Shown here: piece by piece, positions 54,701 through 64,000 of the stretch | How positions within the stretch are numbered: position 1 is the stretch's first letter | Layout of the letters: every line of letters starts with the position of its first letter | NCBI GenBank assembly: GCA_035771175.1 | Contig: CM069612.1 | Location: forward strand, 28,654,150-28,718,149 | From: Paratinospora sagittata | Taxonomy: Eukaryota > Streptophyta > Magnoliopsida > Ranunculales > Menispermaceae | Reading direction: 5' to 3' | Length of the DNA stretch: 64,000 bases | Notes under the pieces: generated by a model | Told to the model about the DNA's origin: nothing | The model's database searches: none | The model's input: the letters and a program-made list of their open reading frames with translations, nothing else | Translations under genes and position numbers: made by a program

Positions 54701-57387
54701 AAGATTTTATTGGTATTGTCATTATAATTAATAAAATAAAATAAAAAGCAACCCGGTTCACAAAGCTCCGTCCTATGCAGGGTCCCAAAGAAGGGTCGGA
54801 CCATATTAGGATCTATTAAACACAACCTTACCATGCTTCGCAAGAGACTGTTTCCACAACTCGAACCCGTGACCACATGGTCACATGGCAGCAACTTTTA
54901 CCGTTGCACCAAGGCTCCCCGTCTCCTTTAATAAATATAGGATGATAAAATTGTTTTTTGTTATTTTGAAATGAGAATAAGGGAAGAGAATGGTAAAAGT
55001 TTAAAACTGAGAAGGGTAAATTTGGAAAAATATTAATTTAAGAACAAAAATTTTAAATGTGAGAAAGTAGTGGAAAGAAGTTGATTATTTAAATTACTAT
55101 ATTACCCTTTACATCACTAAAACTATACTTTAAAATTGAAAAAAAAAAAAAAAAAACAAGTTTTTTAACACGATCTAATGAAGATTGGGAAGTTATCATC
55201 CCATGATTATAATAGTATAAATTAAGAATGAAATGGCACATATCACATCTGAAGCATTCCAAAACTCAAGTTTAAAAGTATTGAGAGCAGAATACTAAAT
55301 GAAAATATTAGGTATTATTGTTAATAAATGCCAATTCTCACCATTGTTTATTTAATAAAATTAAATGTATATTATTCAAAAGCTTTTAAATTGTTAGGTT
55401 AATGTTAGTATTATTGTTAATAAACTTAAATATATATTACTAGTAGGAGGCTTTTCTCAACAGCATAGAGGCCTTAAATGGAAGAAAAAAAAAATCCTTT
55501 CAAAGAAAAAAGGTTATTTTTCCCAAATAAAAGTAAATTAATCTTTAAAAACCAAAATAATTGACTACAAATTGTTCAAAAATTGTAATTATATATTTTA
55601 TTTAAAAAAAAAAATAAAACATAATTTTAATATGAAAAAGTGAAGCCTAAACCTCACTTTGCCTCAAGGCTTAAACCTTGAGGTGTACACCTCAACACTG
55701 TGAGGCATAAGCCTTACAATTTGACATTGAGGCTCAAGTCTCAAAGCTTTTTTGGGGCCTCACCTCAAAGTGAGATCACTATAAAGATCCTCAAAAATCC
55801 TACAGTTTCTCTTCAACCATACACTCCATAAAAAGCCAAGGATAGAATACTTCTGCACTAGACATCGATTGGTTCCAACTCCCAAAAAGACGTTTTCCTA
55901 TGGATGTTACTACTTTGCTTCCAAAAATTTAAAATGCAATCAACAAACTCCCCTTTGTTCCTACATAATTCATACTAGTTTGAAGAAACGGAAAGAAACA
56001 ATCTCCTCCTATGGCAGACTTCAAGAAATTGACTCCATTGAGAACAACAAGCCATCCGAAGATCTTGAGTTTGGATGGAATCTTCAGCTTCCACAAGAAT
56101 GAGTAAGATGTAAATAAATGGATGAGAGGTTGATAAATTAAATGGCAGAAGAAAGATTTAAAGGTGACATAATCAAGTAAATTGTGATGAGAGTGAAAAT
56201 TCCAAGTTAATAGAGTGAAGGCGGACTCGTCCCTGCTACAAATGATGATTTCTCCACATATGACGGTTTTTGGGTGACTTCTGGTTTACATATGATGGCT
56301 TCTCCTCAGTCCTTAGTCACTTAGTGTCAAGTTTTATTCTAAATCAATGATGAAGCATTGTGCAAGAATTTTATGCAAAAACGTCTCATTGGAATGATGA
56401 CCTATCTTTAAAAAGGGACCATCCAAATCTTATCAAAAGGACCATTTTCAATCAAGTTGCTTGCATTTGGAGCCTAATATGCTAATAGATTGGGCAGATA
56501 AAAGTTAAAGAACTCCTCCAATATGGGAAAATAATTACCGACTTAAGCATGAACGGAAATAAGTCCTCAAACTAGGATCAGCATCATGTAAAACCACCTC
56601 TCCAAAATCAAGGAAGAACTGAAGAATTGCCTAATTGAAACAATAGCCATGGATTAGCCCTTTAAATAAATAATGTCACTTCTCAAATACAAGAAAACCC
56701 AAAAAGATAACAAAGCATGTAAAACAGGCATTTATAGAATAAATTTAGCTATTTAAAATACCATATTCAACTTGTAATACTAAGGCGACTGAAAACCAAT
56801 ACTGTGAAACACAAATTCTAACTATTATTACAGTTAAATGTCTCTATTTTCTCCTCCTAGTAATCAAATTTGCTAACTTTCTTCGTAATAAAGCACAAAT
56901 AACGTCAAACACTACCGTAAAACCACAATTGAGATCAAAAAATCTCAATTTAGACAAAGGAATATCAGCAGATAGACTAAGAAAACAAATAATCACCAGC
57001 AAGAGAAGACCAGTAGAGTTCTGCGACTGAGAAAGCGATGCCACAGAACGCTGAAAGAGCTTGTTCATCTGTGGATACACCCTAGCCACCAAATCCTCGG
57101 ATTTCTCAGCCTTACATACCTCATGCAGCTTTTTCACCTAACAAGTCAAAATATATACCAAAGAACCAAAATCACTAAAACATATCTACTATCTCACTGA
57201 GAGAAAACAAAATGAACTGAAAAAGATTTCCATAGAGAGATGAAAAACAGAGACATACGGATTGAAGGAGAGATGGATCGTAAGCAGAGCCATTTACAGA
57301 AGACGAATCTCGAGCGCTCAGAGACAACGATCGGAGATGAAATTCCCAATCTCGGTCTCGATCGACGGCCGCAGGTTGCTTCTCCAT
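48771..57387 (-). CDS. AP5Z1: AP-5 complex subunit zeta-1-like (AP5Z1), N-terminal 277 aa, 3' end missing
   Basis: Zeta is a large subunit of the AP-5 endosomal adaptor complex. Exons (minus): 57387-57259, 57137-56997, 56630-56539, 53205-53109, 51665-51622, 50356-50268, 49097-49006, 48917-48771; all GT-AG, phases consistent, 831 nt. The product starts MEKQPAAVDRDRDWEFHLRS and includes VKKLHEVCKAEKSEDLVARV, ILQFFLDFGEVVLHDADPSL, EFADPVVADATLDFL, PEFFPLLLKLIAWNGEK, GSFLPLFPSLVDLPILVV, EKVERSSGSLIGSSI and FLDLLKDENDGLA. These helical (ARM-like) blocks match the plant AP5Z1 family (At3g15160 type) as I recall it. The family is about twice this long. A normal donor follows 48771, yet no further exon was found down to 46317; the gap and a LINE intervene. 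The visible part is intact, so an assembly gap is more likely than a pseudogene. Confidence 0.82.
53900..54080 (-). mobile_element. SINE remnant (Au-like), AP5Z1 intron 3
   Basis: 'catgatgctcccaccataac' and, on the minus strand, 'tttgatgcaacaggaggg' (A-box region) and 'gggtttgaatc' (B-box). Same architecture as the SINE at 54.75 kb but more degraded. Confidence 0.5.
54360..55790. mobile_element. Repeat with inverted 'aggctcaag/gcctcac'-rich ends, holding a nested SINE
   Basis: The left end (54360-54465: 'ccaaggcttagaaaagtgtg', 'tatgcctcaaggtaataag') and the inverted right end (55630-55790: 'cctcaaggcttaaaccttga', 'tgaggcataagcctta') share GAGGC-rich motifs. Loose similarity; class unknown. 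The Au-like SINE at 54748-54922 sits inside. Confidence 0.35.
54748..54922 (-). mobile_element. Au-family SINE
   Basis: On the minus strand it starts 'ggggagccttggtgcaacgg' (A box), continues 'gttgctgccatgtgaccat', 'ggtcacgggttcgagttgtg' (B box) and 'ggaaacagtctcttgcgaag', and ends 'gagctttgtgaaccgggttg'. This is the layout of the angiosperm Au SINE. About 175 bp, little degraded. Confidence 0.75.
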
Positions 57388-57739
57388 TTCGGATTATTGA
57401 ACCGAAGCTCTTCAATTTCTTTTGTTTCTTCGTTTCAGTGATGATTCGCCGAAAAGACAGAGAGATAGAGTGTTTGTATGATCGAGTCGATCGTTCAATG
57501 CGTGGTGGTACAATTCGGGTATCTGTTACTCGAACGCGGGTGCGCAGCTCCAACAAATGACCCGCACCAAGCCAACCGACCCGTAATATGTTTTAATATC
57601 AACCCGAACGATGGCGATCTCCACCGTTGAGTACGACAGGTCCACTTTTTTTTTTTTTTGGGTAGACCAAACGGACATGAAGACGAGTTCACTCCTATAA
57701 AAGCAGGGCACATTGTAACTATTTATACTACTCACATAT

Positions 57740-57915
57740 AAAAAAATAAAAAATATTTTTATTGCATTTATATCGAGGCCGAAGCTTAAATACCTTCGCC
57801 CCTGGGACTCCAGACTAGAGTTACCTATTACGTATGGCCACTAATATAACTCGAACCCTGGCTTTTACTCTCATTTTTGGAGGCAGAGCCCCGTTACTGC
57901 TAACCTCGGCTGAAG
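57740..57915 (-). mobile_element. Possible tRNA-derived SINE fragment
   Basis: The minus strand has 'gccgaggttagcagtaacgg' (A-box-like) and, about 45 nt on, 'ccagggttcgagttata' (B-box-like). A related stretch lies near 5213-5260. Confidence 0.4.
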
Positions 57916-58069
57916 ACAGATAAAATATTCTAATAAAGGTTCTAGGTGTTTGAGCGCTGAGACTTATGGGTCTCAAAATAAAGATTGAACATCCCTCTCT
58001 TTTTCTTCTTTTTTAATATAAAGGAAGGAAGAGCGTCCGTCCTTCCAAAATTATAATTAATATTTTATT

Positions 58070-58602
58070 AAAAATCAAGTATATTAAATATTAATTTATT
58101 AAATTATATAAAAAATTAAAATAATCTAATTAAATAAAAAAGTAAATTATCAAAAATATTAATTTACTAAAACTAATATCTAACACATATAAACACCTAA
58201 AAATGTACTCCTATGAATTTGTCACTCAAGCGTCAATTTACAAAATTAAAAATAAGGCTGCTAAATAATTTTTGAAAAGTTTAGCTGGACCTGATTTTTA
58301 TTATAATGTTTAGTTAGATTCAAAATAACTACATATGTCTATTATTTAAATATTAGTAATTTACATATCTTAAAATATGCAATAAATAATCTAATGGATA
58401 CACATATGTAGTTGCATGTGTAGTTATAAATTTTTGCAGTTAGATTGTAAAAGTTGTAACTATATATGTAACTACACATGCCTATTATTTGGATATTAGT
58501 GATTTATATATCTCAATTAATAAAAAAAAATTACCATTAAGGTTTGTCTAAAAAAATATTTTAGCTTACCCTAAATAAATTTCCTGGTTACGCCCCTAAT
58601 TG
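58070..58602 (-). repeat. AT-rich dispersed repeat, copy B (inverted relative to copy A)
   Basis: Reverse complement starts 'aggggcgtaaccagg' and parallels 4741-5190 block by block, including 'cagccttatttttaa', 'ttgacgcttgagtgacaaat' and 'ggtgtttatatgtg'. It is flanked at 57763 and 58613 by similar 'tcga..c(c)aagcttaaa' sequences. Confidence 0.6.
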
Positions 58603-58686
58603 CACCTATGTCGATACCCAAGCTTAAAGTACCTCAGCAGATGGAGTCGAAAACGTAAAATTGCCTACATCGTCAAAGGCCACTAG

Positions 58687-60618
58687 TGTAACACCCAAGT
58701 TAATCATTTCTTCCCCATTCTTCCTCATTTTCCTTCCTTCTATTACTTTCCTTCATGCATGCAAACTGATTTTTGACCTAGGGTTTGTATGTATGGACCA
58801 TTTTATGCTTGTTTTTCATGTTAATGACCTTCCCTAACCTCAATCAACACTTAAAGGGATGTTTTCCATCTACAAATTCCGAAATTTAAGGGAGTGGTGG
58901 AAAACCAATGTTGGACTTAAACTTTGATTTTGAGATATATTAATCTAGATGGTATGGGGAGTCCATAAATGGTAAAACTCTCAATTTCTAATAAGAAAAT
59001 GGTGGGTTTCATGGATTTGACCTAAACTAGAATTTTAGACCTAGGGTTTAGTATTCAAATTGCATGTGAATTATGATGAATGCATGGGTAATTGTGGATG
59101 TATGACACTCCAAATTACTGATTTTGTTTAGTGGAAACCCTAGTGTAGAAAAATTTTGACCTAGGCTATGTAATTTGGCAATTCCCATGTGATTTGGGGA
59201 TTTGCATATGATTTAGGGATTTTGCCCAAATTAAGGATTTTGACTTAAACTTGGTCAATTAATGAAATTGACTAGAAAAATAGTCTACTTGACTCTAATT
59301 GTGATTGAATGTCATGTATTCTAGTGGTTGGATCATAGGGATCAACCTATCACATTCAATTGGGTTAATTTTGGGTTATATTGATATTAATTGGTTGAAT
59401 TGAGCAATATGGGATTTGGCTCGTGTATAACCAATTTAGAATCTAATTGACTGTTGATTTTGGGTTTAAACATGGATTTTTGGCACACTTTATGGCTGAT
59501 TTTCAATTTGTGTAAACCATGTTATTTTTCAGGATTTTGTAATTGATCTAGTAACCCACATAGTCAATTGGAGACTTTGGTGTTTGGGGTGATTTGAGGC
59601 ATCCTAGTGTTTCTTGTAGTGATTGGAATTGGAATTGGATTGGCTAAGCTTAGCCAATCAAGTGTGAGTGTTCTTTTACTTTTAAATTTCTTTATATGTG
59701 GCATTGTATTACTTAAACTGATTTAAATTGATAGATATAAGTGTTATGCATGTTTTTAATGTTCCATGAAATGCATTTGAGCCTAATTCATAGGGTTAGC
59801 AATTTGGTTGGGTCTCCTAGTTGAGATTTTCCTTAGAAAATCTCGTAAGTCTACTGGTGATCCCCAGTTGTGGACCTGGCAGAGGATTTTATGGCTTGTG
59901 TATAGATAGGTTAGCTTAGGCTAATCCTACGTGTTGCACGACCCCATAAATCCTATTAGAATGCGAGTATTGTGTGTCGGATCGGGCGTAGTGTGTCGTG
60001 CACCAGGCCTTTGATCGCCCTTGCTCAGGAGGTGTTAGAATTGCATGTGCATTATTATAAATGATATGCATTGTCTTGTTTATGACGTGATGCATAATAT
60101 TGGCATGTATGTAATCTTAATTCATCAACATAATACTTCAAATGTTTTTATGATCTTGCCATAATTTTTATAAATGCACGTATATTGCTACTTGTAAACG
60201 ACATTCACTGAGTTTGTTGTAGCTCACACCTCACCCTTTTCTTTTAGGATCTGATAGGAAGGGTAAAGGGAAGGCTTGACTGCGGAGCATCCCTTGATTT
60301 TTGTTGATGTAGGTGTTGTACATTTTCTTTTGTATTTTGATATTATGTGCATGATAACACCTAGTATATATATATTTAACACATAAATGGGATCTGTTGG
60401 ATTTTGTATATTTTGTGGACTTAAGAAATTTTATTTTTGGTAAATTTGGAGATGTAATATGTTTATTCATTGTTGATTATGTTTAGATGGATGTTATATT
60501 AGGATTGTGTTTTATTGGGTTTAGTGGTGTATTAGGCTGACGGGACACCGGGTGTACCGATGGAAGGTATACTCGGGTTCCGTGTCGGTCATGATGCCAC
60601 GTATTGTGGGTCGTGACA
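58687..60618. mobile_element. Candidate solo LTR (1.93 kb)
   Basis: Begins TGTAACACCC and ends GGGTCGTGACA, so the tips form the TG...CA short inverted repeat of many plant Ty3-type LTRs. It contains 'cattcactgagtttgttgta', typical of such LTRs. No 5-bp target duplication is seen (ACTAG against CTTCA), so the edges are uncertain. Confidence 0.45.
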
Positions 60619-61020
60619 CTTCAGAATACTGGAGAAATCGCCAGAGGTTGGTTATTTGAGAAAGGGAAAACAAGAGAATACAGGCTATCGTAAAGAATAT
60701 CGGTGTGGTGTCGGCCAAAAACCCTCTAATACCTAAGTTAGTTCAGAGCTCTGTAGAGTTAATAGTACTGAACTAAGATGAAAATTGCTTACCTCCCCCT
60801 TAAGGATTGTGGTCTTTTTATAGAGAGGGCTTGAGGTCTTTGGCCTTGTAGTTATGTTGTTGTAGAATCATGAATCAAACTTGTGCTGTGAGAGCATATT
60901 TGATTCATAGTAGAATTAGGAAGGCCTGGTATGATCCCTATGAGATTAGGATGACTTATCAGCCTCCTAATCGAACTAGTAGAGTTTTAGGCCTTATCAG
61001 AGTCGAATAAGGAGTAAATC
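60619..61020 (-). mobile_element. LTR-like fragment, minus orientation
   Basis: On the minus strand: 'ctctctataaaaagacc' (TATA-like), 'ccttaagggggaggtaagca', 'aactaacttaggtattagag', 'ggccgacaccacaccg' and 'aaccaacctctggcgatttc'. The same series recurs on the plus strand at 61.87-62.16 kb. Confidence 0.55.
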
Positions 61021-61649
61021 CCGAACTTATCGCAGTGGATCACGCCTTGTTCCTATCTGATCTGGCGTTCCGTCGTAATCCGTTTCAGAGTCGTAGATCT
61101 TTACGTATCGGTATGCCGATCTGTTATCTCTCATTCTATCTGCTTGTTAACAAAGATATGGTATGTAAAGGAGATCGATAGATATTGGTTGGTAGTGGAC
61201 ATCATTTCCTACTGACCTGGTGTTGTCGCCTATAGTCGCAGACCTGTCATCCAAAGCTGCCAACCTGGAGTCCTCTAATGACCACCTGGTTATTACGGTG
61301 AATAATACATCAAGTTGGTCCGTAGGACCGACCATGTCATTGTATGCTTTGTTGAGTAGATCTGTATTATTTGTCTAGAGCAGGTCGGTATGTCCACATG
61401 GTTTACATTGCATCCTACTTGGCGACACATGTGTAGCTGACCTGTCTTATGCTCGGTATATGGTCGAACAGATACTAAAGTTGGGGTTATGATAATAAAA
61501 ATAAATAAATAAAAACTTTAAAGTCGGGAAAAGGAAATAGAAGTTAATAAAATTTTCAATATTTTAATAAGTATACTTATCACCTCTATCTACAATATTT
61601 TTAATCATGAAGTTACAATGAAACACTATGTTATCAAATATACCCTCTA

Positions 61650-62160
61650 ACAATTATTTGTGTTGGACATAGAGTTCGAGATGCCGACCTCTTCTCTGAT
61701 GTGCAACAGTGACTCAAGACCTGGTCGGTACTACCAATCAGGAATAAAGACCCGCCAAATCATCAGATAACGACGGCGCGAGATTCACAACAATGAACTC
61801 AGGAATCTCTACTGATTCGATTGTGATAAGGATTATCCCGACTCCACCAGTCCTACCAGGAATCATATGTGCTCTCTCAGTACAATACTCATTCATGGTC
61901 ATACTATAACTTTACTACAAGACCAAAGACCTTCAGTCTTCTTTATAAATACATCATAATCCTTAAGGAAAAGGTAGGCAATTCTCGACCCAGTTTAATA
62001 ATATAAACTCTACGAAGATCTGAATTAACTTAGGCATCAGAGGTCTTTGGCCAGCACCACACCGGTGTTCCTCACGATAACCTATTCTTTCTTATTATTA
62101 TTTTTTTCAGATTAGCAACCTCCGACGATCTTTCCAACACTCTGACAGGTTCCAAGTCGA
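61650..62160 (+). mobile_element. LTR-like fragment, plus orientation (inverted partner)
   Basis: Contains 'cttctttataaatacatca', 'ccttaaggaaaaggtaggca', 'aattaacttaggcatcagag', 'ggccagcaccacaccgg' and 'agcaacctccgacgatcttt', in the same order as the reverse complement of 60619-60860. Roughly 75-80% similar. Confidence 0.55.
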
Positions 62161-63728
62161 CATCTTCCCTTTCACCTTATTATCTTATGCTGTTAGTTAA
62201 ATCTTGCACCAATAATTTATATTTACGTTTATTTATTTATTTATTTAAGAAAGTAATGGCTTATATTCTTGTACTAACCTATGATAACATTTATGATAGG
62301 TTATGGCATTAACTTATCTCAAGTGGTTGGTATTCTCCCTTCACGTGGGGCATTAGAGATCTATATATAATAGCTTTCAACAATTGAGTGATAATCCTTA
62401 ATTGGAGTCCTGACTCAGTTATAGGAGTTTTGACTATCAATGGCAATGGTAGTACATGTATCTAAACAAATCTAATAGTAATTTTATTAGAAACTATTCA
62501 ACTTAAAAGTTATTACTATCGGGTAGAGGCTCAATTAAGTATATCAATTACAAATACAAATGTTGACACTCTCTCACATGTGTATGATAACACATAAATT
62601 GGATTTATAATAAAAAGAAAAACATGATTAAAACATGAGATAAATATTTATAATGGATAAGAAAGACACAATTGATACATATATAAGATAAACAAGTGGT
62701 TAGCCTTGCAAAGAGATTTGAACATAAGACTTTCAGATTAATAATACTTTGATTCCACTTTAAAAGTTACTTGATTTAAAAGTTATAACCTTGATTGAGT
62801 GCAGAGTGTAAAACACGAATAATTTTAGCATTGATACATCAGTTTCCCATCGCATGCACATGTAAATGTTTAGTGTCTATTAGTCCATGGCCTTGTTTGG
62901 GAGAGTTGTAAAACCATGTTGCTGTAAATAATTTTGACAAAACAAACTTTGAGTGTCATTTGACATTCAAGCATTTACGATTGAAACACAGTTTTTAGAG
63001 ATTTTTAAAATATTTTAATAAAGCTTATTTCTCCTTGCTCAAAGCCTATGTGTTTAACCGACATTGAGTGTTGTTTGGCATCCAACCATTTGTGATTGAA
63101 ACACCGTTTTTAGAGATTTTTAAAATATTTTGGTAAAGTTCATTTCTCCTTACTCAAAGCCTATCTGTTCTAATATATATGTTTGTGTGTGTATGAGCGT
63201 GTTTAGCATTTTTCATATATATATTTTTTCCTTCCATTTAATTACGCATGAACCCACATGAACATTTCTTCATTCTTCGCCTACTGACCTACACAGACGC
63301 CACCTACACCAAAATTCCAAAATCTGAAAATTCAACAAGCATAATTCATTCTAGAGACAGGTTAGGTCTGCCCAACTTACCACGTGTTTCCTCTTTGGAA
63401 ATAGGAATGGTGCCTGGCATCAAATGGCCAAGACCAAGAAAGTTGTCTTCTGCTTTTCTACTACCTACTGATACAACCGCCGTGCCCATGTCTTTTTTTT
63501 TTTTTTTTTTCGTTTTTATTTATTTATTTGTTTATTAAAATGTGTGATAAAAACAAATTTTATTAATTTTTTTTTTTAAAAAAGACTTGTTATTAATGTA
63601 AAAAAATAAAACTTTTTATGCCTTTTAATTTAAAATAATATAAAATTAATTTAAGATTAATATTTAAAATTAAACCCATCAACAATTATCTTAACTTAAA
63701 ATTTACGAGATTTAAAAAAAAATGTTTC

Positions 63729-63765
<37 letters not shown>

Positions 63766-64000
63766 TGACTAAAATATTTAAGAATTTTCTGAAAAATATA
63801 TGTAGCTGTTTTTCTTTTAAAATTCAACCATGGGCGTATCGTATTTACGTCAAACCTTCCCTTCTGAATTCGTGATTACGAGAGGTGAAGTAGGCGAGCG
63901 AGCTTGACCCGTGACATAGATGAAAGGCCGTTTGATTCACAAGACCGGCGCAAAAGGCACTGCCCATGTGGCTCGGAAACATTGGTTTATGAGAAGACAT
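62160..64000. other. Terminal non-coding region
   Basis: AT-rich, with the 114-bp tandem duplication and an (AT)n run near 63737-63757. The 63248-63538 frame has no recognisable motif. The last ~170 bp are less AT-rich and might be the edge of a gene outside the window. Confidence 0.5.
62951..63178. repeat. Tandem duplication, 2 x 114 bp
   Basis: 'gagtgtcatttgacattcaa' at 62951 and 'gagtgttgtttggcatccaa' at 63065 start two copies that both run through 'tttttagagatttttaaaat' to 'ctcaaagcctat'. About 85-90% similar. Non-coding. Confidence 0.85.

Noticed and set aside
54848..54922. Possible tRNA gene (A and B boxes)
   Set aside because: No complete cloverleaf or anticodon arm could be drawn; the sequence follows the Au SINE layout.
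57240..57560. 106-residue plus-strand frame at the start of AP5Z1
   Set aside because: Antisense to AP5Z1 exon 1; no motif.
58687..60618. Full-length LTR retrotransposon
   Set aside because: Only one LTR-like block, with no gag-pol reading frames near it; at most a solo LTR.
63248..63538. 96-residue plus-strand frame near the window end
   Set aside because: No recognisable motif, ends in poly-Phe from a T-run, no splice partner seen.

Overview
This is nuclear DNA from a eudicot, most likely a woody one: AT-rich, with multi-exon genes carrying GT-AG introns and protein families that are plant-specific or typical of plants. No prokaryotic, organellar or viral genes were seen. All exon structures below were assembled by hand from reading frames and splice sites. 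In every recognised gene the exon phases add up exactly.

Layout. 0.4-4.3 kb (-): a five-exon purple acid phosphatase (PAP18-like). 4.4-7.4 kb: intergenic, with a tandem SINE dimer and an AT-rich repeat. 7.5-13.3 kb (+): an RBP45/47-type protein with three RRMs. 14.3-17.2 kb (-): a Mediator subunit 21 copy with a stop at codon 8. 20.1-26.2 kb (+): an ataxin-2-like protein with an SM-ATX domain and a PAM2 motif. 27.2-31 kb (-): an AT-hook protein whose 5'UTR intron holds a long hairpin. 32.5-36.2 kb (-): a class-B lysophosphatidate acyltransferase. 39.75-46.3 kb: a complete 6.55-kb Mutator-like element (MULE) with terminal inverted repeats, a 9-bp target duplication, a decayed transposase plus OTU protease, an antisense plant-mobile-domain gene, and two arrays of palindromic subterminal repeats. 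47.1-47.2 kb: a 100-N assembly gap, followed by a LINE remnant. 48.8-57.4 kb (-): the first eight exons of the AP-5 zeta-1 adaptor subunit; the rest of the gene is not in the window. 57.7-64 kb: SINE, LTR and other repeat debris with no recognisable gene.

The host genes are mostly housekeeping: RNA binding and poly(A) biology, Mediator, phospholipid synthesis, endosomal trafficking and phosphate scavenging. RBP45, the ataxin-2-like gene and the AT-hook gene appear in the same order as I recall for Arabidopsis At5g54900, At5g54920 and At5g54930. The most unusual parts are the MULE with its array-flanked, inward-facing genes, and the 80-bp near-perfect hairpin in the AT-hook 5'UTR intron.
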